A DNA stretch of 64,000 bases from Meghimatium bilineatum (lineage: Eukaryota > Mollusca > Gastropoda > Stylommatophora > Philomycidae), in contig CM067319.1 of assembly GCA_034231615.1 (NCBI GenBank), forward strand, positions 2,500,501 through 2,564,500, read 5' to 3'. A program made the translations under genes and the position numbers. How positions within the stretch are numbered: position 1 is the stretch's first letter; the number at the start of each line of letters is the position of its first letter. Shown here piece after piece: positions 45,128 through 55,470 of the stretch. The notes below the pieces were generated by a model. It searched no databases, was not told where the DNA came from, and was given only the letters and a program-made list of their open reading frames with translations.

Positions 45128-46357
45128 TTTGTTTTGTTTTTCGTTCGCTCCATTGTAACCATCACGGATATCCGTGCGATTTCCGCCGGGAGCGTGATTA
45201 CGTTGTGCCACCGTTTTGCGCCTTGTAGGCCTAGCACATCCGATTTCGGCATGCCTTGACAATTCGGGTGGGCTACCCTTAGCCTGTGACAGCCTCTATA
45301 TCTGTCTCCAGGCACGCGTAGTGGAGACTCTTCGCCCAGACGATTTTTTTTTTGTTGCTCTCGTCTGACTCGAACGAGGTGTTCCACTGTCTATGAACTT
45401 GCCTCGTGTAATTGGACGTGCTGTGCCTGTGCCCATTGGGTACTGAACCGTTTCTCATCCGTGAGCCTGGTTCCTTAAGGGGAAGAACTCAACAGAGGAG
45501 TTGGACCCTGGCTCTTTCGCCCTCTTAGCCGAGGTGTCATTCACCGACATCGTGTACCCCTTGTCCAAGTTCGAGTCTCACACCACGCGTTTGAGAGCAA
45601 GGCGTTCTCGAGCTGAGCGTCCTTGTCCCAATAGCGCCTGAGCCCATCAGGTACTGAACCCTTTCTCTCTTCAAGTGTATTTCCGGTGTAGGAAAACCTG
45701 ACAGTAGAGTTGGGCCAGGGCTAAACCGTTGTCCCTTTTGTGCCTGAGCGCATCGAGTACGGAACCCTTTCTCTTCGCGAGCATATTTCCGGTTTAGGAA
45801 GGCTCGACATTAGAGTTGGATTAGGTCTTCTTGCTTTACCAAACGCCAATGAATGGGTCTGGGTCTCTGCCTGTAAGGAACACAGGTAACTAGAAGCTCG
45901 TCTCGAGCTGACGGAGCTTGTAGTTCCCCTTTCCTAGGGACTTTTCACTTTCTATTTGCAGTTCGCGCTGCCCTCTAGCGCTGTTCTGCCCTTTCATTGT
46001 TTCATTGTACTCGGTATGAAATCTATGTCTCTCGCCATGCATCTACCTTTCCGTGCATTTTACATTGGCCGCCCCTCCAATGTTCGGACTGGACTGACTA
46101 GCTTCACTGTATGTCGACAGTGTCGCTATATGTGGTGATACTGGTGGTGTCGGAGATATTGTCTGTCTCTTGTGCAGGCAAATCTCTTTCCATCTGCTAC
46201 CTCCACATTCTCGGACACGATCCCCAAATGATTTGGCCAGAATCAGCTCGAGCTGCTGTATTTCTGTTTCCAGGGTGCACCCCGTGGAGGTACATTTGGG
46301 ATCTTGGTTATCTGCTAACCCTGGGTCCGCCTAGAGCAATGCGTTCCCTCTGCACCC
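45128..46357 (-). mobile_element. Unclassified 1.23-kb GC-rich retroposon
   Basis: The insert is much richer in GC than its surroundings. On the minus strand it begins ggggtgcagagggaacgc and ends in an A-rich tail (gaacgaaaaacaaaacaaac). The array sequence cattcctataagt lies on both sides, but because the host is a tandem repeat it cannot be proven a target duplication. Inside are three related ~100-bp blocks around agagaaagggttc.gtac, gatg.gctcaggc and gggacaa. No reverse transcriptase or other domain was found. A truncated relative at 3918-4107 retains only the A-rich end. It may be a long SINE, a non-autonomous LINE derivative or a retroposed transcript. Confidence 0.7.
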
Positions 46358-46625
46358 CATTCCTATAAGTGATCTGTTTACCATTCCTATAAGTGATCTG
46401 TTTACCATTCCTATAAGTGATCTGTTTACCATTCCTATAAGTGATCTGTTTACCATTCCTATAAGTGATCTGTTTACCATTCCTATCCGTGATCTGTTTA
46501 CCATTCCTATCAGTGATCTGTTTACCATTTCTATAAGTGATCTGTTTATCATTCCTATAAGTGAACTGTTTGTATTTCCCATATGTGACCTGTTTGTGAT
46601 TCTCATAAGTGATTTGTTTATCACT

Positions 46626-46744
46626 TAGGGAATAGTCATTTCAGAAACATAACACACACACACATCTGATAAATCAGACTGAGTTTTATAGCTAATGCAA
46701 GTAGTAAAATTATTACCAAGCACAACGGAGCATAGGCCTATAGG
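46626..46744. other. Short non-coding spacer
   Basis: Contains a short (ca)n run; nothing else recognised. Confidence 0.5.
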
Positions 46745-47035
46745 ACCACAGCTTCCAGTATGTGGGTCAATGCTGCTGCTACATCTCTCTGACAAGAGCT
46801 TACAGTATTAGGGTCAATTCTGCAACTCTCTGACGAGCTTCCAGTATGAAGGTCAATGCTGCAACTCTCTGACAAGAGCTTCCAGTAGGAGGATAAATGC
46901 TGCAACTCTCTGACAAGAGCTTCCAGTATGAAGGTCAATGCTGCAACTCTCTGACAAGAGCTTCCAGTAGGAGGATAAATGCTGCAACTCTCTGACAAGA
47001 GCTTCCAGTATGAAAGTCAATGCTGTTGCTGCAAC
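46745..47035. repeat. ~41-bp minisatellite, about 6-7 copies
   Basis: Units of tgctgcaactctctgacaag plus agcttccagtatgaaggtcaa alternate with a variant ending aggaggataaa. The alternation of two variants suggests a higher-order unit. Confidence 0.9.
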
Positions 47036-47139
47036 TCTAATGCTCTCTGAGATTAATTTTACTATAACATAACTAGTGGCTGATTCTTAGTATTCTGAGT
47101 GGATGGACTTAATAGATTGTTAAAGAAACTATAACAAGG

Positions 47140-47222
47140 AACTGAGAACAGGGAGCTATGGTGAAATGTGTAACAGGGAGCTATGGTGAAATGTGTAACA
47201 GGGAGCTATGGTGAAATGTGTG
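47140..47222. repeat. 26-bp tandem repeat, 3 copies
   Basis: gggagctatggtgaaatgtg plus taacag is repeated three times. Confidence 0.9.
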
Positions 47223-47309
47223 AGTTGATGTTTCCAGAGTGGCACTGCTATGACCTTGAAGGGTTATAGGTTTGATGATAATAGCTATTCCGACCTTTTG
47301 TGTGTCTAA

Positions 47310-47430
47310 TGAATTTACTGCCCAGGACATGCAGGAGTTAAAGGAAATGATGGAGCAGACAAGCTTGTGTCGAATATATCTATAGTCAGTGAATTGATAA
47401 GGGAGACATTATGCAGTTGCATGGTGAGTA
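47310..47430 (+). mobile_element. LINE RNase H scrap
   Basis: Reads YCPGHAGVKGNDGADKLVSN, the C-terminal RNase H motif of a LINE. Only this ~40-residue piece is present. Confidence 0.7.
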
Positions 47431-47449
47431 TTTTTCTCATAAAATGATT

Positions 47450-47740
47450 TGATCAAGATAAGCACAACAATATTAGAGATCCACTGCAACAAACCGTTCA
47501 TGTGAAGATGGCACTTGATCTTCTGTTGTTTAATGCAGTATGGTAGCAACATATTTAATAACAAACATTGGGTCAAAGGGCATGAACTCATGGACTGCTG
47601 GATCAGCAATAACAAACATTGGGTCAAAGGGCATAAGCTCATGGACTGCTGGATCAGCAATAACAAACATTGGGTCAAAGGGCATGAACTCACTGTATCA
47701 GCAGTATTGGGTCAAAGGGTACAAGCACAATGTATCAAAA
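47450..47740. repeat. Duplicated flank: one 31-bp unit and three ~50-bp units
   Basis: gatcaagataagcacaacaa, then one tcatgtgaagatggcactt unit, then three units of aacaaacattgggtcaaagg. This parallels 4275-5470, where the same elements are expanded to ~25 and ~7 copies. After it, aacaatcaagcttgaataag parallels aacaatttatgttcaagaa at 5493. Confidence 0.85.
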
Positions 47741-48019
47741 ATAAAAAACACACCAGGAACAATCAAGCTTGAATAAGTTTATTTTCTAAAAAAAAATATA
47801 GGACCTACATATTAAATATGCAGAGGCATCTATTACTTTAGAACCATAAAGCATTATATGCAATGGGATCACTTTCACGCTTTTTTTCAATAAATCATCT
47901 TGAAACATCTAGAAAATAAAACAGTGGGAATATCTCATAAGACAATTATTTCGCAAATCAGATAAGCAATAATTATTTATTGGCAAATGACATGAATCTT
48001 CAATGTATTGTATCACCAA
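47741..48019. other. Duplicated flank paralogous to 8850-9048
   Basis: Contains aagcattatatgcaatggga and cttgaaacatctagaaaata, matching the copy-1 flank. No SINE is present here, unlike at 9061. Confidence 0.7.
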
Positions 48020-48250
48020 CCTGTTTTGGAACACATCAAAAGACAACAGATTAAGTGGTTTTCACACGCTTCTAGATTATCAACAGATAGCATGCCACAA
48101 ATTGCTATGACACATAGAGATAACGGCTATAAAGTTAGAGGCAGACCATGTAAAAGATGGAACACAGAAATCAAAGAAGCCACAGGAACAAGCTTACAAA
48201 CAGCACACAAGAAGACCATCTCCAGAGAACTCTTCCACCCCTGATGCCAC
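48020..48250 (+). mobile_element. LINE fragment (C-terminal tail of RT)
   Basis: Reads LEHIKRQQIKWFSHASRL and then VRGRPCKRWNTEIKEATG, ending with a stop. It is of the same family as 28390-28560. Confidence 0.75.
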
Positions 48251-48264
48251 AAGGCAAACAAGGG

Positions 48265-48355
48265 CCACAACATATAGATAGATGATATACATAGATAGAT
48301 AGATAAGATAGATTAGATGGATGGATGGATAGATAGATAGAAAGATAGATAGATG
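48265..48355. repeat. (agat)n microsatellite
   Basis: Interrupted agat/atgg tetranucleotide run. Confidence 0.9.
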
Positions 48356-49309
48356 TTTACAACACCATTCTCAGACCCTTGAGGTCCCAGGTTCATTCCA
48401 CAGTTGGGACAGGATATTTTCTTTCGAATGTAAAATCAAAATCCTTCCTGTACATGTTGCGGCGTCTTCTATGGCAAAGCAGCCTTTATTTCCACAGCCC
48501 ATAGAAAGTCATCCTGCACTCCTTCACAGGAAAACATGCAGTCACAAAAGTTTTAATCAATAGTTGCTTTTGCCTCTCAAATTTGTTAAGTCATACATCT
48601 GACAGCAAGGAAAGGAACTGGCCACCCCACCTAATTGTTGCTGCGGCGTAGCACATGAAGAGCTATCTTTGTCTCATTCTCAGGTTGCTGCTATGGGACC
48701 TAACTTTACATTTGATATAACCGAGTCCCAAAATCATGGTTGAAAGGGAGCAGCTCATTAAACTAAGACTTTCCCCCATTTTAGAGAATGTGTTAGATGC
48801 ATTATGTTATCAAACTTACAATCAGTGCAAAGCTCACACTGACCATAATTGAATTGGGTCAACCTGACCATTAGGTGATGGTCAAATTAACCAACAACTC
48901 ACAGGAAAAAATGACCATCAATGGATGGGTTATATCAACCATTAATTCATGGGTAAAAATTGACCACCCGTTGATAAGTCAAATTAATTAAGATATTTAA
49001 CACTGACTATACAGTATAGAAAGTTTACTGACCATCAGTCAATCCAATTGATTATAATTAGACCTAATCCAAAATAGGCATTAGTAAAAAAAAAACTGTC
49101 AATACTGAATATTCCACATGAGGAAGTTGAAGGGACATTTCAAGTGGCTTGTGTGATAAAGGCAGCATGTCCTTGCCATCGCCACATCATGTTTAAGGTG
49201 AGATTTTTAATTTACACTCTGACAGTAAAACCCAGTCCTTACCAAAAAATTAGCCCTGGACATAAATGATGTGTGACAAAAGCTCTAACCTCTGGGCCAT
49301 GCACTAGTC
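48356..49309. other. Non-coding; duplicated flank paralogous to 9770-10300
   Basis: From 48705 the sequence (catttgatataaccgagtcc, gcattatgttatcaaac, tgaccattaggtgatggtca) follows copy 1. 48356-48704 holds nothing recognised. Confidence 0.65.
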
Positions 49310-49500
49310 ATTCATTAACTTTCCTTTAGCACTGAAGTTAGCGTAAGGGCAGAGGTCAGATCTCTCCAATTCTGTCTGTTCAAAGCTATTCTTTACAGTT
49401 CTTGAATAGAATAAATAGTTTGTTTTAATTTCTCGAAGTATTGTTCTTCTGAGTGTTTCCTTTGGTCTACCCCTAGCTCTTATGCTTGTAGGTATCCATG
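49310..49500 (-). mobile_element. LINE tail fragment, reverse
   Basis: Minus-strand residues RGRPKETLRRTILREIKTNY and then SFEQTELERSDLCP are the end of an RTE-like LINE frame. It is head-to-head with the next entry. Confidence 0.65.
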
Positions 49501-49544
49501 CAAGAGATTGGTGGTGTATTCTGTTATTGTCTGAGCGTAGGACA

Positions 49545-49735
49545 TATTAGAAATGATGTCATAAGAGAAAGAGTGGGTGTCTTATCAATTCTACAATACA
49601 TAAAAAACCAACAGATACAATGGTTTGGTCATCTGGAAAGAATGCTGTGTAATTCGTTAGTTTATAAAGCATATATGAAGAGAGGTGAAGCAGAAAGAAG
49701 AGCCAGGGGTAGACAGGGTAGACCAATGACAAATA
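49545..49735 (+). mobile_element. LINE tail fragment, forward
   Basis: Reads RNDVIRERVGVLSILQYIKN, then QQIQWFGHLERM and RRARGRQGRP. It is similar to but distinct from the 48-kb tail and merges into the next repeat. Confidence 0.75.
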
Positions 49736-50062
49736 TATCAAGTCATGTCACTGACATACATTATGGCATATCAATGAAAAATATATTGGGTCATGTCACC
49801 AACACATCAATGACAAATACATCAGCTCATGTCACTGACACTTCAAACCACATGGATGATAAATACATCAGTACATTTCACTGACATTATCAAGTCAAAT
49901 CAATGACAAATACATCAGGTCATATCACTGACATATAGCTAGTATATCAATGACAAATATATGGCATCACTGATTAAAACAACAAGTCACTAACAAATAC
50001 ATCACATCATGTCACTGATATTTATCAAATCAATGACAAATACATCACATCATATCGTCATA
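49736..50062. repeat. Degenerate ~48-bp repeat (caatgacaaatacatca), duplicated flank
   Basis: Counterpart of 10860-11281, with about seven decayed units. Confidence 0.8.
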
Positions 50063-50367
50063 ATTTATGAAGCCATTTATGCAAAATTCCCTATGTAATT
50101 TCACACCTCCATTGCAAAAAACAAAACATGTTTTATCTGTATTACAATCATGAGAATGAAGAAAACTGACAAACAATAAGTTAACAGGACTATTTGAAAT
50201 TCAAGTGAGAAGAATTGTTTAGAATTCAAGAGGTAAGATATCATATTAAAAGTTAGGTAATATGAAATATAAGCTTATTGTATTTTTGTAGCTATAGTAA
50301 ATTCTTCCATCTGAGAATGTTAACAGATACATGTGCAGATGAATTATTAGAATTCAGATACCACACC
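50063..50367. other. Non-coding, nothing recognised
   Basis: AT-rich. The phrase gaattcagataccacacc before the SINE recurs just after it. Confidence 0.4.
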
Positions 50368-50523
50368 CCACCAAAGACAGATGTGTCAGGCCATAAAATA
50401 AAACAGGGACACAACACATTTCTATCCTTTAGACTACATCCTGCTGAAAATCTATTAGGACCATTGTCCTTCTACAAGAGAGATCCAGCAGAAGTTTGAG
50501 AATGAACACTGAAGAAGAAGAAG
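50368..50523 (+). mobile_element. GAA-tailed SINE, copy H
   Basis: Runs from ccaccaaagacagatgtgtc to aacactgaagaagaagaaga, with a few small deletions. A short cacacc on both sides may be a remnant target duplication. Confidence 0.85.
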
Positions 50524-50849
50524 ACATCACACCGGATTAACTCTTAGAATTCAGATACCACACCAGATTAAATCTTAGAATTTAGATAGCACACATATTT
50601 TAAAGCAGCTTATCTGAAGATATACCCGGTAATCTAATGGATGCCACAACAAAATATAATTTTTTTTTGGTTAACTGATTAACTCCATAACTTGCTTCAG
50701 GATACATATATAAATAACCAAAATAACAGAAGATGTCTGACAAAATTGAGAGTACTGCAGTAACCAAACGAAAAATTGGTAAATACTAAATAAAATAAAA
50801 AGGTTAATATAAAATTCGAACTATCAATTTTTAAAATGTATAACTAACA
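50524..50849. other. Non-coding, nothing recognised
   Basis: AT-rich. Confidence 0.4.
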
Positions 50850-51050
50850 CTAAAACAAAGAACAAGAAAATTTTCCACATTACAATCCAACAGGGACCTA
50901 AAGAAACATAACCAAAAAAAGCATGAAACCATAAAAATATTGAAAACTAGGATATCTTTATTTATTTGGGAGTGATGGATGGAGTTACTATAAAGGAGCA
51001 GTATATAGGAATCAAAAGAACAGTTATCAATCAATCAATCACATCACCGT
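50850..51050. repeat. Dispersed repeat, copy 3 of 3 (weak)
   Basis: Shares catgaaaccataaaaat, then tatttatttgggagtgatgg with the middle of 44010-44430 and 6125-6440. The match is patchy. Confidence 0.4.
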
Positions 51051-51141
51051 TATCAATAATATCAGGATACAGCTGTCTATAAGAGTATTTCAAAACATCT
51101 CTGCAGTTCTAAAAAATATTTCAACAATAAATGTTATGCTA

Positions 51142-51173
51142 TAGTCCGTTCAGAATCGTTTGCCGAGATGTTA
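51142..51173 (+). repeat. Left terminal inverted repeat of the DD83E element
   Basis: Thirty-two bases identical to the reverse complement of 53490-53521. Confidence 0.95.
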
Positions 51174-51633
51174 AATTATTTTTATCAAAAACGTATTGTT
51201 CATTTGGATTGATCATTTGAAGTTAGGTTTAGAATAATAATGTCGCTATAGAAATATTTTTTTATCAAAGAAATGTGATCCAGTATCAAAGATACCTTAT
51301 TTAACCTATATTAAAAAAAAGTTAATCTAAATTATAAACAACCGCTGGATTATGTAGATGCTTACATCTCACAGCTGATTATTAAATATAAAGGCATGAC
51401 CCTCACGGTAGAATGTGCACCGTTCTAAAAGTAGTTGTTTCCACTGTACATTTGTATAAAGCAATGTTACATATGGAAATTCCCGTTTAGCACCAAATAT
51501 TATTTTTCCTGAACTTAGAATTATGTGAAATCAAAAACGGCTATTGACTCGATTTCAAGTCACAAGTCAGAGGCACGTCTCAATATTTACAGACAGTAGG
51601 TGGCACTAAGCATATTACCTTCTGCAAGTCTAT

Positions 51634-52134
51634 GTGAGAATGAATCTGAAAGCGAAATATTTTACTGAGCATAACATTGCTATAAAGATTTATCAATACT
51701 TCTGCAGAGAGCGTAAAAAGGGACATCTTTATTGTTCTTTATCAAATCCTGAGAAGAGAACAATGCATATTTTAGGTTTGTGTAAACGTTCATTTGATCG
51801 AATAGTGGAAGCAAGCGGATATTTATTGCCAACAAATTCACGAAAGCAAGGAAGGAAAGAAAAGATAGACAGTTTCGATAAGGACCTAGTAAAAAGAGAA
51901 ATATGTAGAATGTTTGATAAAAACGAAGAAGTGACACTTAGAAAGGTGAAGATTTGGCTGAAAACTAATAACGACATTGAAATATCAAAAACTTTATTAT
52001 GGAAAACTGTAAGAAATGCAGGCTTCACCTTTAGAAAGTATGCTGGTGGAAAAAACATTATTTGTGAAAAGCCACATCTGGTAGCTCTTAGAAGCAAGTA
52101 TTTACGTGAAGGGAATGCGCGAGAATGGTTATGA
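51634..52134 (+). pseudogene. DD83E transposase, N-terminal DNA-binding part
   Basis: A 166-codon frame with a helix-turn-helix-like region (LGLCKRSFDRIVEASG; VTLRKVKIWLKTNNDIEIS followed by TLLWKTVRNAGFTFRK). It overlaps the catalytic frame by ~28 nt in a different phase; the sensible join is near 52100 (SKYLRE versus KGMRENGYDIVYLDETW). A single-base frameshift is the simplest reading, but a small intron cannot be excluded. Confidence 0.8.
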
Positions 52135-52912
52135 TATTGTGTATTTAGATGAAACTTGGATCAACGCTCATCATACAAATGAAAAGGAATGGCAGTTAGC
52201 AGTTGGAAGTATTAAAAGATCAGTACCAAGTAGTAAAGGGCAACGTTTGATAGTTGCACATGCAGGTAGCAGACATACTGGGTTGTTGCAGAATGCTCAT
52301 CTAATTTTCATTTCAAAATCCATTGACAATAGAGACTACCACTCCGAAATGAATGGGCACATATTCGAAGACTGGATCGAAAAAAGTATTCTTCCAATAT
52401 TAGATAGACCTTCTTGTCTGATAATGGACAATGCTTCATACCATAACGTAGTGAACGTAGAAGATAGAATCCCAACATCATCAAGTACAAAAGATGCAAT
52501 CAAAACGTGGCTCATAAAAGAACACATACCATTTACCGACAGGTACTTGAAACCCGAATTGCTTAACCTTGTAAAACAGACACAACGAACAAAGATATTT
52601 AAAATAGACAAGTTAATTGAAGAACATGGTCATAGATGTTTGAGACTACCTCCATATCATGCACACTTAAATCCTATAGAGCTAATTTGGGCAAAAGTTA
52701 AAGGACACGTAGCATCTACAAATACAACTTTCAAATTATGTGATATTGAGACTCTTACAAATCAGGCTCTATCAAATATACATAAAGACTACTGGGTGAA
52801 ATGTGAGGATCATGTGTTACGCCAAGAAGAGGAATATTGGAAAAAGGAAGGTTTGTTGTTTGTTCAGCCGAAAACAGTAATCGACCTATTTGACTCGTCT
52901 GATTATGAATGA
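52106..52912 (+). CDS. DD83E transposase, catalytic DDE part
   Basis: A 268-codon frame with the DDE triad: VYLDETW (first D), CLIMDNASYH (second D) and HLNPIELIWAKVK (E). Between the second D and the E lies an inserted segment with KEHIPFTDRYLKPELLN and FKIDKLIEEHGH. PPYHAHLNPIE is the usual IS630/Tc1 C-terminal box. All three acidic residues are present. The upstream DNA-binding half is in another phase. Confidence 0.92.
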   Translation: MKGMRENGYDIVYLDETWINAHHTNEKEWQLAVGSIKRSVPSSKGQRLIVAHAGSRHTGLLQNAHLIFISKSIDNRDYHSEMNGHIFEDWIEKSILPILDRPSCLIMDNASYHNVVNVEDRIPTSSSTKDAIKTWLIKEHIPFTDRYLKPELLNLVKQTQRTKIFKIDKLIEEHGHRCLRLPPYHAHLNPIELIWAKVKGHVASTNTTFKLCDIETLTNQALSNIHKDYWVKCEDHVLRQEEEYWKKEGLLFVQPKTVIDLFDSSDYE

Positions 52913-53053
52913 TCATTACTCTGATTAAGTCTACACTAAAAAAAGTTTGATTTGCAAAATTTACAAGTTGATTTGTAAAACATTTCATTGCTCAATACCA
53001 CCCAAGCAATTCAAAAAAATGTTATAAGCAAACCATCAACCATTACTTATAAA

Positions 53054-53235
53054 AATTAGCCCGCTTGATTCAATACAGAAGTTCAGATATCTTGGATCAA
53101 CTATTACAGACAAAATTTCCTTACATGAAGAAATATATGTACTTATTTCAAAGGCAGCGACAACATTTGTGAAACTCACACCAAGAGCATGGAACAATAT
53201 CAAATTGACTCTACGAACAAAAGATATATTTTAAA
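53054..53235 (+). mobile_element. LINE scrap inside the DD83E element
   Basis: Reads IQKFRYLGSTITDKISLHEE, then KAATTFVKLTPRAWNN, the fingers/thumb motif after the RT core of RTE-like LINEs. It lies between the transposase stop and the right terminal repeat, so it was captured by, or inserted into, the transposon. Confidence 0.75.
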
Positions 53236-53489
53236 TTTTTTTTACACCTGCCACCGCGTAAAATTTTGTGGACACGCCTATGGGTCATCATTGCACTAGA
53301 TTACTGTAAAATATTTTGTTTATGGTCGAAATAATATTTACATGGGCAAACATCAAAAGAATTCGCCGCTTTCAAATAACCGTTACAGCTAGACATCAAG
53401 TAACACATATGTTTTCGCGACATGGACATTTTAACAACGTATGCCAAAATTCATGTGAAATCATCAAGAACTTTTTGAATTATAAATCA

Positions 53490-53521
53490 TAACATCTCGG
53501 CAAACGATTCTGAACGGACTA
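53490..53521 (-). repeat. Right terminal inverted repeat of the DD83E element
   Basis: Perfect inverse of the left end; followed by the TA target at 53522-53523. Confidence 0.95.
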
Positions 53522-53634
53522 TAATAGAAGTTCAGTAAACAATGGAAATAAATATTAGAATCAAGAATTTGGTACCAGCAATAATACCATGTTTATACTG
53601 ATCATTAAAAAAGAAACTTCATCCAAATTAGACT

Positions 53635-53745
53635 CAATTCACATCACTACAGGTGATGTCAATATACACATCACTATAGGTGATGTCAATATACACATCA
53701 CTACAGGTGATGTCAATATACACATCACTACAGGTGATGTTTTAC
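53635..53745. repeat. 27-bp palindromic tandem repeat, 4 copies
   Basis: Each unit (acatcactacaggtgatgt plus caatatac) contains an inverted repeat, acatcac/gtgatgt, around a five-base loop. Confidence 0.9.
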
Positions 53746-54139
53746 ACAATATTCAAGAAAAATTGTATTGAAAATGTCAAAAAAATATGACAATTTAATT
53801 GAAATTTTTACAAAGTTGAAGAAAATGTCATGGTAAATGAATATGAATTAGGCCTGTGTGAAAATGTCATACTAAATAAATTATAGGAAAATGTTTATCA
53901 CTAAAGAAATATAATGAATATTTTTAAAATGGTACACAGTAAAGAAAATATTGTTAACACTTTACTGACAAAATTCAATGGTCATTGAATTTCCATTATT
54001 AAATATCTTTGGTGACCAATATCAACAATTGTCGAAACTGTTATGATACTCCCAAAAAATGAAAATCTGTGCTGAATGTGGTCATTTTCATTTATAAGCC
54101 CAGACTTGCAGGTGTTAAAGGAAATACTCTTCATTAGAA
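53746..54139. other. Non-coding, nothing firm
   Basis: Repeated aaaatgtca phrases; a short plus-strand RNase H-like scrap near 54097-54115 (ggtgttaaagg). Confidence 0.4.
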
Positions 54140-54960
54140 ACTGGCTTCACAGCACATGGGACACTCCCAGAAGTGTTCCGCTCTCTGTTCCAGCAGCCAT
54201 TCCAGTGTATGTAGACTCAGAATCCTAGTCAGGTGTTGATTACGCAATCTTCGGGTCTATCAAAGAAGACTACTATTCCTTCCCTCATCTTTATACACTC
54301 CCATTTTCTGACATTATATGTCTATTTTCTCAACTTCTTTAACCTCATCTTCATTTCGCAATGAATTTATGATTGCCTTAATCAAGTCTGCTTTAACTCG
54401 TCTCAGAATTAAGCCATTTATCACTGCATTGTCTGCCAATAAGTCGGCTCTCTCATTTCCTCTGACCCCGACGTGACCAGGGTAGTATATCCATGTAATG
54501 CTCTAGACAACTGAGTTATTCAACAAATCAAACCAATTCTTTCTCGGCATGCATTTTTCTATCTTACGCAGCATGCTTTGAAAGTCTGTGAGTATTATGG
54601 AATGTGTTCATGTATCAGTTATCAACCAATTTAATGCTGTAACTTCCTCTATCTACATCCTCATGCGTGAAATGACAGTGGAGTATCCAGATGATATCAC
54701 AACCAACTTCATGCAATTTCTGTAGGCAACAAAACCCAAATTGCCTTTATTTGTGTTTTTGTTGACTGAGCCATCTTTGTATATAATTATGTCTTGTGGT
54801 TTTGAGTGTAGCTCAGCGAGTTCATGCACTGTAACTGCCCTTTCCTATTTCTTCTAATTCACATACACTTTGTAGGTCTTCTGCCTTGCCATCCATGATC
54901 TACTGTGATTGGATATAGCAAAAATTACAGAGATGGCTGTCAAGTTTACTTCTTCTGCTT
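54140..54960 (-). mobile_element. LINE fragment with RNase H
   Basis: On the minus strand: KDGSVNKNTNKGNLGFVAY, the catalytic DGS strand of RNase H; TDFQSMLRKIEKC-like; YYPGHVGVRGNERADLLADN; then a tail with HFWECPMC. Order is correct but stops and small shifts are present. Confidence 0.8.
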
Positions 54961-55089
54961 CTTTAAAGGAAATTTTTAAAAGCATACAAATTTAATTGCC
55001 AGTGTGACCACAATGACAAGTGGTCGTTCAATTCTGGTGTTTTCATTGTAAAAGTGGTTGTTCAATAGACTAGTGTTTTCAATATAAAA

Positions 55090-55470
55090 GTGATTGTTTG
55101 TTAGTTGGTCTTTGGATCATCGTCACTGCACTCTGGACAAGTTCATAGATGCTCAGATCTCTCCTTGAGTGTAGCTGCCATTACACGTTGACTGACAGTC
55201 CCAGAATGCAGTTGATTGACCATCATTCTTTCTTGCCCACGAAACCACTCCTTTCTGGCAACACCACATTTCAAACAAAATTCCTTTATTCTAGTCATGG
55301 AACAAGAACCATCGTCACTTATACAGTCATTTGTTTGTGCGTTTTCCCATAGGGCGTTCAAAATGTCTGCTCGATCCATTGCTCCACCAACAGCCGTAGT
55401 AGCAGCATGTGCTGCCAACCTATCTGCTCTCTCATTACCGCAGACTCCTGCATGTCCCAAAAGTGGTTGT
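55090..55470 (-). mobile_element. LINE fragment with end of RNase H
   Basis: Reads GHAGVCGNERADRLAAHAAT, GGAMDRADILNALWEN, FCLKCGVARKEWFRGQ and LKERSEHL. It is a second copy of the type seen at 54140-54960, placed directly upstream in the same orientation. Confidence 0.85.

Larger units (their letters stand above)
44824..46625. repeat. 24-bp minisatellite interrupted by two retroposons
   Basis: Units of aagtgatctgtttaccattcctat occur at 44824-44880 (degenerate), 45045-45127 and 46358-46625 (about eleven units). A SINE (44882-45044) and a 1.23-kb retroposon (45128-46357) sit inside. The 24-bp period gives an open minus-strand frame of SLIGMVNR octamers, which is not evidence for a gene. Confidence 0.88.
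51142..53521 (+). mobile_element. IS630-Tc1-mariner transposon, DD83E (Sailor-like)
   Basis: A 2380-bp element with 32-bp perfect terminal inverted repeats beginning tagtccgttcagaatcg, flanked by TA at 51140-51141 and 53522-53523. It encodes a DDE transposase whose second D and final E are 83 residues apart, far more than the 34-41 of ordinary mariner/Tc1. That matches the published DD82E Sailor group as I recall it. Identical terminal repeats imply recent activity. The matching flank of gene 1 lacks it. Confidence 0.92.

Noticed and set aside
45062-45387. Minus-strand frames of 66-88 codons at the A-rich end of the 45-kb retroposon
   Set aside because: They cross from the retroposon into the 24-bp array and show no domain.
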